Positions 34,564 through 43,538 of a stretch of 43,624 bases of DNA are shown here, piece after piece. How positions within the stretch are numbered: the first letter of the stretch is position 1; the number at the start of each line of letters is the position of its first letter. Origin of the DNA: Paraburkholderia unamae (GTDB lineage Bacteria > Pseudomonadota > Gammaproteobacteria > Burkholderiales > Burkholderiaceae); contig NZ_QLSU01000054.1 of NCBI RefSeq assembly GCF_003268775.1, positions 1 to 43,624 of the forward strand, read 5' to 3'. Under the pieces are notes generated by a model, which saw nothing but the letters and a program-made list of their open reading frames with translations, did no database searches and was not told where the DNA came from. Both the position numbers and the translations under genes were made by a program.

Positions 34564-35823
34564 TCAACTATCCTTACCTGCGTTGGACGTGCGACGTTTG
34601 AAAAGCACCACACTGTCGTTAAGCGGCAGGTCCATTTGCCGTACGCCAAGTAATGCCTCGGCCCGACGTCGCGCCGCTACCCGGCCATTCTTGCCGGGGC
34701 GGACCGCCATCGGGGCCGACGTTCCGCCCCCACGCAGCACCGGCCGGGATTTCGCGCTCTGGGCGGCTCGTTGCTCGTCACTGACCTTGCGTGGCGCGCG
34801 ACGGAAGCCCTCGAAATGGCCATAGTATGACCTCGTGACGCTCACTCGACTATGACCCAGCAGTTCACTTACCTGACCCATTGCGTGGCGGAGGTCTTCC
34901 GCCGGCAACTGCCCGGCTTTCCCGCCTAGCGTCGGTGGCACGAATGGCGTGTCGTTTGTCAGCGCTGCATTCTCGGCGAACTCCGCACGCAGGCCGTGGC
35001 CGCTTACCCCGGCGGCATCTTTTGTGATCCCGATCTCCTCCATGCGACGCAAGTATTCTTTCAGGTTGTACGCAAGCGTCGCGGGCTTGCTGCGCCGCGT
35101 CGTCTTCCAACCCATTGCATCGCCCTTCGGTAGTCGTGATTTCACGTAGTCGAGCATCTCCCGCTGGTACGTTGTCTTGATCGGCACAATCCGCGCGCGC
35201 CCTCCTTTCGGCCCTGCATTCGGATAGATAACGAGGTGGTCGCCTTGGTCGCTCTTCCACGGCCTCAGCATCAGGATTTCCTTGCGCCGCAGACCAAACG
35301 CAATAGCCACCCGCAGCATCAAGCCGAAGCGCTCGTTCAGCGCGTCCGCCTGCGCGATCTTGTCATCAATGTTGATCCCGTTCTCGGACCACGACTTGGA
35401 AACGTTGCTGACAGTAGTCCGCTTCAACTCCACGCTCGGCACGTCGGGAAGATAGTCAGCCAAACGCGTCACCATGCCTTTCTTTCCGATCCACAAGGCA
35501 AACTTGCGCAGCACCGATATTTCGTTTTGCATCGTGGCCACAGCCTTGCCTTGCCAGTGCCAATGCCTCACAAGTGCTTCGACGTGCCGGTGAGCAAGGT
35601 TTCGAGGGTTCTGGAGCTTGAAACCTAGACCGTTCAATGTTCCGAATACGGCGAAAAGCACCGACGCCGTTAGTTCCTGCGTCCGGTAAGAGGCCACGTT
35701 GCCATTCACGCGCTTCCGCGCGTACCGGTCGATAATGGATTGCAGTTCGCGTCGCCATCCCTGTCCATCCCCCCGCTCCGCGCGGTTCGCGGGCGTTGCA
35801 AGGTCTTGTTCCAGTGCGTTCAT
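34564..35823 (-). CDS. Tyrosine recombinase (integrase)
   Basis: The 419-residue protein is a phage-type integrase/recombinase that cuts and joins DNA through a tyrosine. The N-terminal half (about 40-120) is the SAM-like core-binding domain. Catalytic residues in the C-terminal half are the arginine of FGLRRKE (179 or 180), HxxR in SGHGLRAEF (H276, R279), the histidine of LLGHSR (324) and the nucleophile in TRSYYGHF (Tyr333 or Tyr334). All required residues are present, so it may be active. ATG 35823 follows GGAGG by five bases. A basic C-terminal tail follows the catalytic part. Its sites were not identified; the element could be an integrative unit or a plasmid resolution system. Confidence 0.93.
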   Translation of the reverse strand: MNALEQDLATPANRAERGDGQGWRRELQSIIDRYARKRVNGNVASYRTQELTASVLFAVFGTLNGLGFKLQNPRNLAHRHVEALVRHWHWQGKAVATMQNEISVLRKFALWIGKKGMVTRLADYLPDVPSVELKRTTVSNVSKSWSENGINIDDKIAQADALNERFGLMLRVAIAFGLRRKEILMLRPWKSDQGDHLVIYPNAGPKGGRARIVPIKTTYQREMLDYVKSRLPKGDAMGWKTTRRSKPATLAYNLKEYLRRMEEIGITKDAAGVSGHGLRAEFAENAALTNDTPFVPPTLGGKAGQLPAEDLRHAMGQVSELLGHSRVSVTRSYYGHFEGFRRAPRKVSDEQRAAQSAKSRPVLRGGGTSAPMAVRPGKNGRVAARRRAEALLGVRQMDLPLNDSVVLFKRRTSNAGKDS

Positions 35824-35856
35824 CCCAGCCTCCATGAGTGGCTCATTACACGATGG

Positions 35857-35937
35857 TCACGCCTCGTCGCGTGCCTGGCGCATTGCGAAATGCGCGCCCG
35901 ACATTGCCGGGAACTTCACATAGCGTTTGAGGGGCAT
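35857..35937 (-). CDS. 26-residue ORF upstream of the integrase
   Basis: ATG 35937 (MPLKRYVKFPAMSGAHF) opens 26 codons that stop 33 bases before the integrase start. AAGAAGGG lies about nine bases upstream. Basic, hydrophobic composition and a position between the hairpin-rich leader and the integrase suggest either a short regulatory peptide or a chance frame. No function is known. Confidence 0.35.
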   Translation of the reverse strand: MPLKRYVKFPAMSGAHFAMRQARDEA

Positions 35938-36203
35938 GAGCGGGCCCTTCTTAAAAATGTGCGTTTATGCCGCCGGCTCCCGCTACAACTCGCACCACTC
36001 AGCGACACCCCGACGCTTCCGCTAATCGGGTCTCCCACCCCTTCGGGTCGGAACTGGCCATTCAAGCAGGGACCATGCTGCACCGATTCGTCTTGCGACG
36101 ATCCAGGCCCGGTACCGGCCTCTGTAGTTGAACTCCATCGCACCCTACGGCGCGTTGGCTGGGCCCTCAATCCGTCGGTCAATGGACCGGTGCCGGATTG
36201 CCC

Positions 36204-36397
36204 GCCCACCGAACGCTCGGTGGGCAGCAAAAGCCTCTTTTCCCGCAGGTCTTGCGACCTTTCGGACTTTTTCGTCTGTATGTGTTGTGATGTCCGAAAC
36301 CGGCCGTTCATCCACACGTGGTAAGGGTTTCGCCCTTCCTCTGTGTCCGATTGCCGTCCGATTCGCCGGAGATAAAAAAACGCGCTTGCGCGCGCCT
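36204..36397 (-). ncRNA. Hairpin-rich region, candidate structured RNA
   Basis: On the minus strand three hairpins occur in less than 200 bases: arms CGCGC/GCGCG around a GCAA loop (36381-36394), arms AGGTC/GACCT around a GCAA loop (36247-36260), and 9-base arms GCCCACCGA/TCGGTGGGC around GCGT (36204-36225). GCAA is a GNRA tetraloop. The region lies upstream of the integrase on its strand and near the plasmid repeats. A long frame (36530 to 35916) also covers it, so coding is an alternative. No known RNA family is recognised. Confidence 0.35.
36374..36394 (-). terminator. Possible intrinsic terminator, minus strand
   Basis: The CGCGC-GCAA-GCGCG hairpin is followed on the minus strand by seven T residues (plus 36374-36380 are all A). 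The stem is short but GC-rich. It would stop transcription coming leftward from the repeat region. Confidence 0.5.
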
Positions 36398-36727
36398 TTG
36401 CGATTTCAAGGTACTCGTCGTGCGACGAACTCACCTCGAAGAGATGGCCAGCGATATGGCTATCGCTCAGCTCTGGGATGAGCGAATCCGACGAGGGATT
36501 CGCATGCCGCCAACGCGGCGCAGGAAACAACCAAGTGGGACCCTATAGTCCCGATGGCCGAAGTAAATCACATCTACCGTCGTGCTGCAAGCGCCTCCGC
36601 ACAACTCTTCATACACGGCAGACATATACAGCAACACAGCCGCGGGGATTCTGATCAGACGATCCTACCGCTCATGACCCGGTAGAACTCAGCGATACCT
36701 CTTGATCTCCTCACCGGGCAACGATAC

Positions 36728-36962
36728 TTAACGGTCACCACAACATTACTTAACAATGCTTATCAGTTCATTCAACAATGCTCAACATTACCCAACGTTA
36801 CTCATCGAGTAGGAAACAATGGATGACATATAATGTCAACATTGGTTAATGATAGTTAACATACGGTTAGCGATGCTATACGTTGAGCACAACGTTGCTC
36901 AACACTTCACAACAGCTTCTCTAACGATACTCAACACTACACTCAACGTTAATCAACGATTC
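36728..36962 (+). repeat. Array of about twenty 10-bp direct repeats upstream of the Stb operon
   Basis: The consensus is TYAACRNTRC. Block 1 (36728-36811) includes ACAACATTAC, TTAACAATGC, TCAACAATGC, TCAACATTAC and CCAACGTTAC in tandem, with two 2-base offsets. Block 2 (36836-36962) continues with TCAACATTGG, TTAACATACG, ACAACGTTGC, TCAACACTTC, CTAACGATAC, TCAACACTAC, TCAACGTTAA and TCAACGATTC. The period is one helical turn, so sites face one side of the DNA. It is AT-rich and ends 131 bases before the first Stb-like gene. It fits a centromere-like site for that protein, or iterons. Confidence 0.88.
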
Positions 36963-37092
36963 TTTGCGCTGGCGGGGACGATATTCGATTTATCACTCAA
37001 ATGAGGCCAGTTTTTTCGCCGCAATTGATCACACATTCCGTGTTGTGCTGTGCGATCCTATTCCTGTCCTCCTCATCGACTGAACGCGCACT

Positions 37093-37527
37093 GTGACTTC
37101 CTTACTTGATTTTTTTGCCGAACAGCGAAGGAAAAGAAGACGGGGAAAGCTTGCGGGACTCACTGAACAGATCCAGGAACTCAGGGACCTCGGCGCTAGC
37201 TTCAGGGAAATCGCCATATATTTGTCTCAAAAGCATGGCGTCGAAGTGAGTCGAGGCGGATTGTTTCGTCACCTGAAAAGGCATGCGAGCCACCGCGCAG
37301 CCCAATCAGCGCCGAAGCAGCAATTGCGGACTGCGATCGATCCTCCGCAAGATGCGCCAACGCAGGGAGATGCACTGAGAGAGCATCGCCCGATCGACGA
37401 CAAAAGAACCGGGACTCCGAGCCAAAGCGACGAGGACGATGTCGTCATTAGATATCGACTCGGGTCGGCCGAGCATCGAGAAAAACTAGCAGCGCTTAGA
37501 GAACGCAAGGCACCGCGTAAATCCTGA
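37093..37527 (+). CDS. stbA: StbA-like plasmid stability protein, HTH
   Basis: The 144-residue protein begins at GTG 37093. Its first half holds a helix-turn-helix pattern (TEQIQELRDLGASFREIAIY, then LSQKHGVEVSRGGLFRHL), followed by a disordered, polar tail ending KAPRKS. Size, HTH type and position before an StbB-like ATPase match StbA of IncW plasmids such as R388, which binds short direct repeats upstream of its own operon and positions the plasmid in the cell. The repeats at 36728-36962 are the natural target. The ribosome-binding site is weak. The gene symbol is by analogy. Confidence 0.75.
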   Translation: MTSLLDFFAEQRRKRRRGKLAGLTEQIQELRDLGASFREIAIYLSQKHGVEVSRGGLFRHLKRHASHRAAQSAPKQQLRTAIDPPQDAPTQGDALREHRPIDDKRTGTPSQSDEDDVVIRYRLGSAEHREKLAALRERKAPRKS

Positions 37528-37551
37528 CCACCCCAAGTTAAAGGAACCACC

Positions 37552-38343
37552 ATGCCACTGAAGATCCTCGTCATTCATTCAACCGGTTTGGTCGGAAAAA
37601 GTATCATCACCGCCTCCCTGCTTCACCCACGCCTTAGCTCTCCGCGGATCTTCTCGGTCGAAAGACAGAATCAGGACGCGGCTCGCTACGGCATTGACGT
37701 CAGCCGCTACCGTAGCGCCGACTTCAAAAAGCTGATCAACGACGTCGTGGTCGAACCCGGCGATCTGGTCGTGGATGTCGGCGCGTCTCAGTACGCCGAC
37801 TTCATGAAAGAGTTCGCGCGCGTTCGGGGCGCGATCAACGACTTTGACGTGGTGATTGTTCCGACCACGCCAGACGGCCGCGTTCAGGAGGAGACCCTCG
37901 GGACGATCGAGACCCTGCTCAAGGTCGGCCTGCAACCGGACAAGCTACGCGTTGTATTCAATCGCGCAACCATCGACCAAGGCGATTCCCTCGAAACCGA
38001 ATTTGAGCATGTCGTCGCACATCTCATTGGCACACCTAGCCTGCCTTTCTATGAAGATCTCGTAACGTATGAGAACCCAATCCACTCCGAACTTCGCGCA
38101 GAGGGCCTCTCGTTCGAGGAAGTCGCAACTGACACCACTGACTACCGCAAACTCGTCAGTGATGTCGCTCGCAAATCACCCAATAGCGCGGTACATCGGC
38201 GTCTCGTTGGGCGCCTCAATCTGCAACGCGCGGTCGCAAGCGCCACGTCCGACCTTGATGCGGCATTCGTCGCACTTCGCCTGCCAGGGGTTCAAATTGA
38301 AACCGACGGCCGGTTGGCGATCGATAACGAAATGGAGCATTAA
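37552..38343 (+). CDS. stbB: StbB-like P-loop ATPase
   Basis: The 263-residue protein has an ATP-binding loop HSTGLVGKS near residues 9-17, a variant of the ParA/StbB-type deviant Walker A motif, a DLVVDVGAS strand (about 81-89) and VVIVPTTPDGR. It resembles StbB of conjugative plasmids, needed for plasmid transfer or positioning. The N-terminal sequence MPLKILVIHSTGLVGKSI is typical. ATG 37552 follows AAAGGA by six bases and the stop overlaps the ribosome-binding region of the next gene. With StbA and the 10-bp repeats it should form a partition-like unit. Confidence 0.82.
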   Translation: MPLKILVIHSTGLVGKSIITASLLHPRLSSPRIFSVERQNQDAARYGIDVSRYRSADFKKLINDVVVEPGDLVVDVGASQYADFMKEFARVRGAINDFDVVIVPTTPDGRVQEETLGTIETLLKVGLQPDKLRVVFNRATIDQGDSLETEFEHVVAHLIGTPSLPFYEDLVTYENPIHSELRAEGLSFEEVATDTTDYRKLVSDVARKSPNSAVHRRLVGRLNLQRAVASATSDLDAAFVALRLPGVQIETDGRLAIDNEMEH

Positions 38344-38345
38344 GA

Positions 38346-38924
38346 ATGCTACACGGTGGGCCACGCGGGTACATTGAGGCAACTTACGCAACATGGGCCG
38401 AGGAAGCTGCCGCCCTTCGCGCCTATGTCCAACAATCAGTCGACGAGATTCGAGCACATCACGCGCGCTACCAGAGTAGCGTCGACCAGCGGACCACAGC
38501 CGACCAACAGGTTCTTGAGGCCATCGCAGCCTTTACGGAAATCGCCAATTCGACTGACATTACTGCGATTCACAAGCAGCTCGCAGACGCGCTGGAAACG
38601 GACATTTGGGGACAGCTCTGCGTTCATTCGGAAAACGAAGCCAAGACATTGGCCGCCATCGGGGCCCGAATCGAAAAGTCCGTACAGTTGACAGTTCAAC
38701 GCCTCCACGATGCGAACGCCGGCAAACCCAGCCTTCCCCCGCGCAGAACAGGCCACTCAACCAAACAGCGCCTGCTGTTTCGAATCCACCATTTCTACAT
38801 CTCTCTGGTGCGCATCTGCGCCGACGCGCGCCACATCGCAATCACGTTTGCCGCGGTCAGCATGGGCCTGGCTGGTGTCGCACACTTGATAGAAGAGATT
38901 GCCAGAATATCGACAGGATCCTGA
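38346..38924 (+). CDS. stbC: StbC-like membrane protein
   Basis: The 192-residue protein starts at ATG 38346, two bases after the previous stop, with GGAG of the upstream gene as ribosome-binding site. Residues 1-130 form long coiled helices (EAAALRAYVQQSVDEIRAHH), then a basic linker and a C-terminal membrane helix (about 166-185, AITFAAVSMGLAGVAHLI). The third gene of stb operons is a small coiled-coil or membrane protein of unknown role, which agrees with this one by position, not by sequence. The helix could anchor the complex at the membrane. Confidence 0.6.
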   Translation: MLHGGPRGYIEATYATWAEEAAALRAYVQQSVDEIRAHHARYQSSVDQRTTADQQVLEAIAAFTEIANSTDITAIHKQLADALETDIWGQLCVHSENEAKTLAAIGARIEKSVQLTVQRLHDANAGKPSLPPRRTGHSTKQRLLFRIHHFYISLVRICADARHIAITFAAVSMGLAGVAHLIEEIARISTGS

Positions 38925-39483
38925 CGGGCCCACTCTCCGCAACTGTGGATGTCAGCTGCGGACGCCGATAGCCACGCAGGCTCTTGTTTTTTTTGCTGTT
39001 TATCATTCACTGACCTCCCGAACTGATCATTCAGGGGGAAAAGAGAATGGCCGCGCTCTTTACCCAGAATACCCGGGATAGAGAATGCGAGGCTGCCCAA
39101 CTCTTTAGTTAGGGGGTGACACCTCCACGGACATGCTGCGTTTGTCCTGTGTCGCTGTCGCGGCGCAACGCAAAAGCCCTGCTTCTACTGGCCTACGGGC
39201 AAAGCCACTAACCAGTTCTCGGCGCCCGGGTATGGATAAGCACGGCACGACTCTTTTGTATCGCTGTGCTCCTGACGAGAAACCAGAATCATCTCGGGCA
39301 GGCGGAATAAGAATCCCCTGGCGTCGCCGGAAAGACAATCAATTCGCGTCGACAACGCATTTAGCTCCACGAAGTTGATGACCTCGATTTGTGTTTCCCA
39401 TTGATGACTTCATCCTTGTTTCAGGCGACCGGATATAGAACAGCAAATCCGCAAGCCCGATCACAACTTAAGGAGTTGATAGA
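38925..39483. other. Intergenic after the Stb operon
   Basis: About 560 bases. TTTTTTTT at 38985-38995 follows a CCACGCAGGCTC-like stretch without a clear hairpin, so a terminator is uncertain. No supported gene. The last part holds the promoter of the small membrane protein gene. Confidence 0.3.
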
Positions 39484-39861
39484 ATGAAAAAGCGCGACGA
39501 CTATCCGACCTACGAAGAGATCATCAACACACCGAGGCCAGCCAACATGTGGCGACCGTTCCAGGCCAACGGTAAATACTCGAAGGCGCAAGCGATAGCC
39601 GCGAACGCGGGTGTACTCATAGCGTTCGCACTGCAGTTCGCGTTTGTGATCGGCGCCTACGCAGGCTGCCTCTGGCTGACCAACGCTTGTCGCGATAGCC
39701 TGATCGAAATGTTGCCCGGTTGCGCTGGCTCTGCGGATCTCATCGCCATGGCGTTGAAAGCGCTCGCAACGACTGCTGTTGCGTGGTGCATGAAGTTCTG
39801 CTGGGTTTGCGTGCCGTACGTACTGAACAAACTGCGTGAAGAAGCCGACCAACTGTTCTAG
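39484..39861 (+). CDS. Small two- or three-helix membrane protein
   Basis: The 125-residue protein starts at ATG 39484, which follows AAGGAG by eight bases. A polar N-terminus (MKKRDDYPTYEEIINTPRP) is followed by a helix (about 40-62, ANAGVLIAFALQFAFVIGAY), a cysteine-containing loop, and a second hydrophobic stretch (about 80-112, including TTAVAWCMKFCWVCVPYV). The end, EEADQLF, is acidic. Four or five cysteines in or near the membrane could form a site. Function unknown. It lies on the Stb strand but 560 bases away. Confidence 0.7.
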   Translation: MKKRDDYPTYEEIINTPRPANMWRPFQANGKYSKAQAIAANAGVLIAFALQFAFVIGAYAGCLWLTNACRDSLIEMLPGCAGSADLIAMALKALATTAVAWCMKFCWVCVPYVLNKLREEADQLF

Positions 39862-40008
39862 CGCCCGTGCGCTCGAGCTTACCTTCCCGACTTCAATCGT
39901 GGCTGTCACTGAGGAACGGTTTCAAAACGTGGTCGTTGAGGCTGACAATCCGTCGTGAAAACGGTTAACCTGGATCGAGGTGACAGCGGCATCTAATATC
40001 TGGGCAAC

Positions 40009-40787
40009 CCGATCATTGACGACGAACCGCGGGCATCGATCGAGCCACTGCTACCGTAAGTGAAGCCACGCCACTTCACGTGCCCGGACCGCAAAGCAGT
40101 ACAGAATCGGGCTGCGCTCACTGGCATCTTGTTCGTGCTGAAGAGCGGCATCCGGCGGCTAGCTCTGCCCGCGACGATGGGATACGGCTGTGGAGTCAGT
40201 CACTGGCAAGCCAACGCGATTGGCAGCAAGCCGGCTTGTGGGATCCACGGCGCACAATGCTACTGGCCAAACTGCGAGTTGCCGAGAGGATCGACTGCGT
40301 CCTCGTCGACTCATCGTGGATTCGTCCAGTTGGGGCGAGCGAAAAGCTGGCCCGGACCCCACCGATCGAGCCTGTCTCGGCTCCAATCGCCACATCGCGA
40401 CCTACACAAACGGCACTCCGATCGCGACAAGCCTGACCGGCTCCAATCGTCACAACGTCACCCAACGGATCCCGTTGAACGAGGCCATTGTGCCGATTGG
40501 CGGCGTGCACGTCGGCCCCCGAGCCCTAGCTGAGTCTCCTCCGACCGTGGTTACGATGATGGCAAATACCGATGCGTCCTTCGCTCGCGAAAAATCTCCA
40601 CCAGCCTCGCGCGACGCGGCCACCCGTACGCTACTGGTCATGGAAAAGTCCGTTGAGCGGTCGATCGGAACATGCCTAGTTGCATAACTTCCGCGGTCTA
40701 CGTGTTTGCTTTGACCGTCGTGTGGGATTTCATGACGCATTCTTCGTGGGCGGCTGGTGCTTGATCTGCTGGAACACCTTTCTATGA
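40009..40787 (+). pseudogene. Decayed IS5-family transposase (IS402 type)
   Basis: Pieces of a typical IS5/IS402-group transposase are spread over three frames. From about 40009 the frame reads DDEPRASIEPLLP, then a stop and KPRHFTCPDRKAVQNRAALT and GILFVLKSGI. Other frames give MLLAKLRVAERIDCVLVDS, then GPDPTDRACLGSNRHIATY and GTPIATSLTGSNRHNVTQ. The end reads HNFRGLRVCFDRRVGF and LICWNTFL, matching the family end. Frameshifts, stops and missing motifs show it is dead. Inverted ends were not identified. Confidence 0.85.
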
Positions 40788-42118
40788 GTCCGATAGCCTT
40801 TAGGAATTCGTCTCTAACTCCGCTCACTGAACTTGACCGCTACGTCTTAGGGCGCATGCTGGCACTCTTGATTTTGCGCGTCGTTCAGTGCTTTGACTCT
40901 CGCGTGACGAATGCTCCCTCGCAAAACCCAGCCGCTCGCTCGAGGACCTCTTACACGCGAACGATCGTCCTCTCCCCGTTTTGGACGAGCCTCTCAGCAG
41001 CGGCGAGGTAGTCCACTACATACGCGACATTGTCGCAATGCAGGGGCCTTGAAAATTTTCCTATGTGTCTTTGAAAATCTGGCATGAGATGCGATGCCTA
41101 GCCGCTTCGTCGGTCTAAAGGGAGCCACATACTTCGAGATGGCGGCTGCACACAAGGTAGCTGATATGCACCGCAAAGCTGCGTCAAACCGGATGGCAGT
41201 TTTGACGCCATTCACAGCAAGCCACATACGCTCATCTCGCACCCCACTCTCTCAGTGGTTCGCGAAGTGCGGGGCGATTCATCGATTCGGGACCGGGTGC
41301 GAGCTAGTTATCCCAATCGGCGTTCGCAAATAATTACATTTAACGTATTAAATGATACACCCCAGCAAGACCAAGTGACCGATGCGGCGCCCAACCCCTT
41401 GCGCGACGATTTGAGGTCTCGCACCCCTTATATTCGCGTGAAACAATCCCCAAAAATGAGCCTGAAATCCTTGTGTCACGCGGCATTGAGCGATGTTATT
41501 TTTCTTCCCATGATGTTTCACGGATGGGGGTACTACCCTACGCGAGATTCCAGCGCGACACAGGATATGTCGCGGAGATATGGCGGATTAATTCGGAATT
41601 CCCGCTCGAATGTATTTTCGTGAAAAAACCTGCCGTAAGAATCTCGAAATCGCCCGGGGCATAACGATTTGACGCCAGATCGGCAATCATTCGTTGCTGT
41701 TTCACGCATGCTCCTTACGCAAGGCGGGCTCACCCCACGCGGCGAGCAACAGCCGCATTGGCGCTGACGATAGCGGCACTGCTCTGTACCGTACCGTGCC
41801 GAGCCTGTCCGCACCGGCATGCGACGCATCATCACCGCCTTCAGACCGCACTCGATATGGCCCTTTTTATGGATGAAACAATCATCAGTACCAACTGCGC
41901 ACAAAGGCGAACGGCCGGAGTGAAGCTTCAGCGGTTCCCGCCACACACTGAAAAATTGAGGTCAGGAAATAGATGGGATCCGAAGTAGTGGCCACCCGGT
42001 TGGCGGCTGGAGACCGACGACGATTTAGACGCTCAGGCACACGGCCGACGAGCATCACCTCTAAGCACGGCGTCTTTGGTTGGAGCTTGTACAGAGCGAT
42101 TGTCTGCAACATTCACCT
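40788..42118. other. Gene-poor stretch with a palindrome
   Basis: About 1.3 kb without a supported gene. AT-rich DNA around 41330-41360 holds the palindrome CATTTAACGTATTAAATG (41337-41354), with 7-base arms and a CGTA loop. Open frames here look random. Confidence 0.35.
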
Positions 42119-42346
42119 TCAGCCAATTCTCGAGGGTGCCCCCTCACCGGCGCGGGTGCGTTGCTCGCGCAGAAACCTGTTCGGGCCGCACTGTTCAACA
42201 ATTGCCTTGAACAATGTGCGACGTGCCATTTCCTCTGCCAGTGAGATATCTGCGTGCAGATAGAGCGCAGACGCGGCATCGTGAAAATCGGTACGGGAGC
42301 GAACGGCTCGACCGCACGGATCTCCTGTCACATCGAAATTCCGCAT
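42119..42346 (-). CDS. Unknown 75-residue protein
   Basis: The product starts MRNFDVTGDPCGRAVRSR at ATG 42346. The segments DFHDAASALYLHADISL, EEMARRTLFKAIVEQCG and NRFLREQRTRA look natural and helical, unlike the longer frame upstream that reaches 42781. No strong ribosome-binding site. I do not recognise the family. Confidence 0.5.
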   Translation of the reverse strand: MRNFDVTGDPCGRAVRSRTDFHDAASALYLHADISLAEEMARRTLFKAIVEQCGPNRFLREQRTRAGEGAPSRIG

Positions 42347-42919
42347 GTCATTATCAATATCCCGGCGGCTCCCTGAATCGCTATCACGCACGCAATCAGA
42401 CCGGAAGCCGGCATTGGAGAGAACGGGAACACACCCTCCTGCGGCGTGTATGTGTCGAACGACAGGCCACGTGTAGCCTGAGAGCCAACATGTGACAAAC
42501 GCTACAAGGAGTCCCTCCGCACTTCGTCGCCAGACTGGGTGGACATTCCCGAAGAGAATCACGCCCGCTGACTCCCGACGATATCCTGTGCGCGTGCTGT
42601 GTAACCTTTCCAATCGTCCGGCTGCTCTTCGCCATCTGGACGTCAATCCGTGACTGCCGTTGGCGGCCCCTGTCGTCGGGCAAGTCAAGAACCACACCGC
42701 GATCAGGAAAGCAACCTCAGGGAAACGCCGTCCACGGCCGAGAAATCCTCGACCGAATACGCTCGCGCTACCCCGTTGCACTCCGGCTCGACCGCTTGTG
42801 CACCGAAGCCCTCAGCTGTCGGTGCATAAAATTTGTCGCCGCGCGGCGATGCCGCCGACAGGGCGCACCACACGCGACAGACTTAGGCCGATGGCTGAGC
42901 GCTGCGGCATCGAAGGCAG
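42347..42919. other. Intergenic, no supported gene
   Basis: About 570 bases. The minus frame continuing from the 42119 gene to 42781 is open, but composition beyond 42346 is Cys/Arg/Ser-rich and looks non-coding. Confidence 0.3.
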
Positions 42920-43155
42920 CTATGGGAGCCTGCTTTCCAAGGCCCGAGCCACAAATAGCTCAGAGCATTCTTTCTGGAGCCCGTGAATGACGCGTTGCAC
43001 GCTCGATGGGTCGACGGTGCTCACGACTTCGACGCCGCCGTGCGAGAAGATGCAGCCCTCGGTGATCGTCTTGACTTCGAGCAGCACCGGAACGACACAC
43101 GTCAGGACAGGGCCGTGGCCTTACGGGCGGTGACTTCGCACCCGTTGGCCTGCAT
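42920..43155 (-). pseudogene. Small gene with apparent frameshift
   Basis: A frame from ATG 43155, with GAGG four bases upstream, reads MQANGCEVTARKATALS and stops. The neighbouring frame then continues with VLLEVKTITEGCIFSHGG, VEVVSTVDPSSVQRVIHG and LQKECSELFVARALESRLP to a TAG at 42920. Both parts look coding. A one-base shift around 43095-43115 would join them into about 78 residues. A GTG at 43087 could start the second part on its own as 55 residues. Function unknown. Confidence 0.55.
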
Positions 43156-43440
43156 TTGCCTCTAGTGTCAACATAGCTGCGTCTCGCCGAAGACGAGGGC
43201 CTTCCGCTCGAGCAAATTGAGCGCGCGCTGTGGTGCGAAGTGGCTCCGCGCTTCCTTCGCCCCCGTGGACCACCGATGCTCTAACTTCTTCTTCGGACCA
43301 GCCCCAACCATAGCTACACGATATTCCAATCATGCAATCCGGTCTTCGTATTGGTGTCCTACCTACCAAGAAGAAATCTTGGCCAAAGCAGCCAACAGGT
43401 GACCGACGCTCGCTCTAACAACGGTCCAGAAAAGCCCCAA

Positions 43441-43469
43441 AGATCTATCAAGGATCAATTGATAGGTCT
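43441..43469. repeat. Inverted repeat near the window end
   Basis: AGATCTATCAA (43441-43451) and TTGATAGGTCT (43459-43469) are 11-base inverted arms with one mismatch and a 7-base spacer. No T-run follows, so a terminator is unlikely; a protein-binding site or an element end is possible. Confidence 0.6.
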
Positions 43470-43538
43470 GACTGAATGGAACACGGCCTAGGGCTGCTCA
43501 ACCGTTCTCTTCATTGCGGCAGGGTGCATTGCCTTAAG

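Noticed and set aside
35916..36530. Minus frame of 204 codons through the hairpin region
   Set aside because: It covers strong hairpins and a T-run, has no ribosome-binding site, and its translation shows no motif; kept only as an alternative to a structured RNA.
42347..42781. Upstream extension of the 42119 gene
   Set aside because: Composition changes to Cys/Arg/Ser-rich beyond ATG 42346 and looks like a chance open frame.
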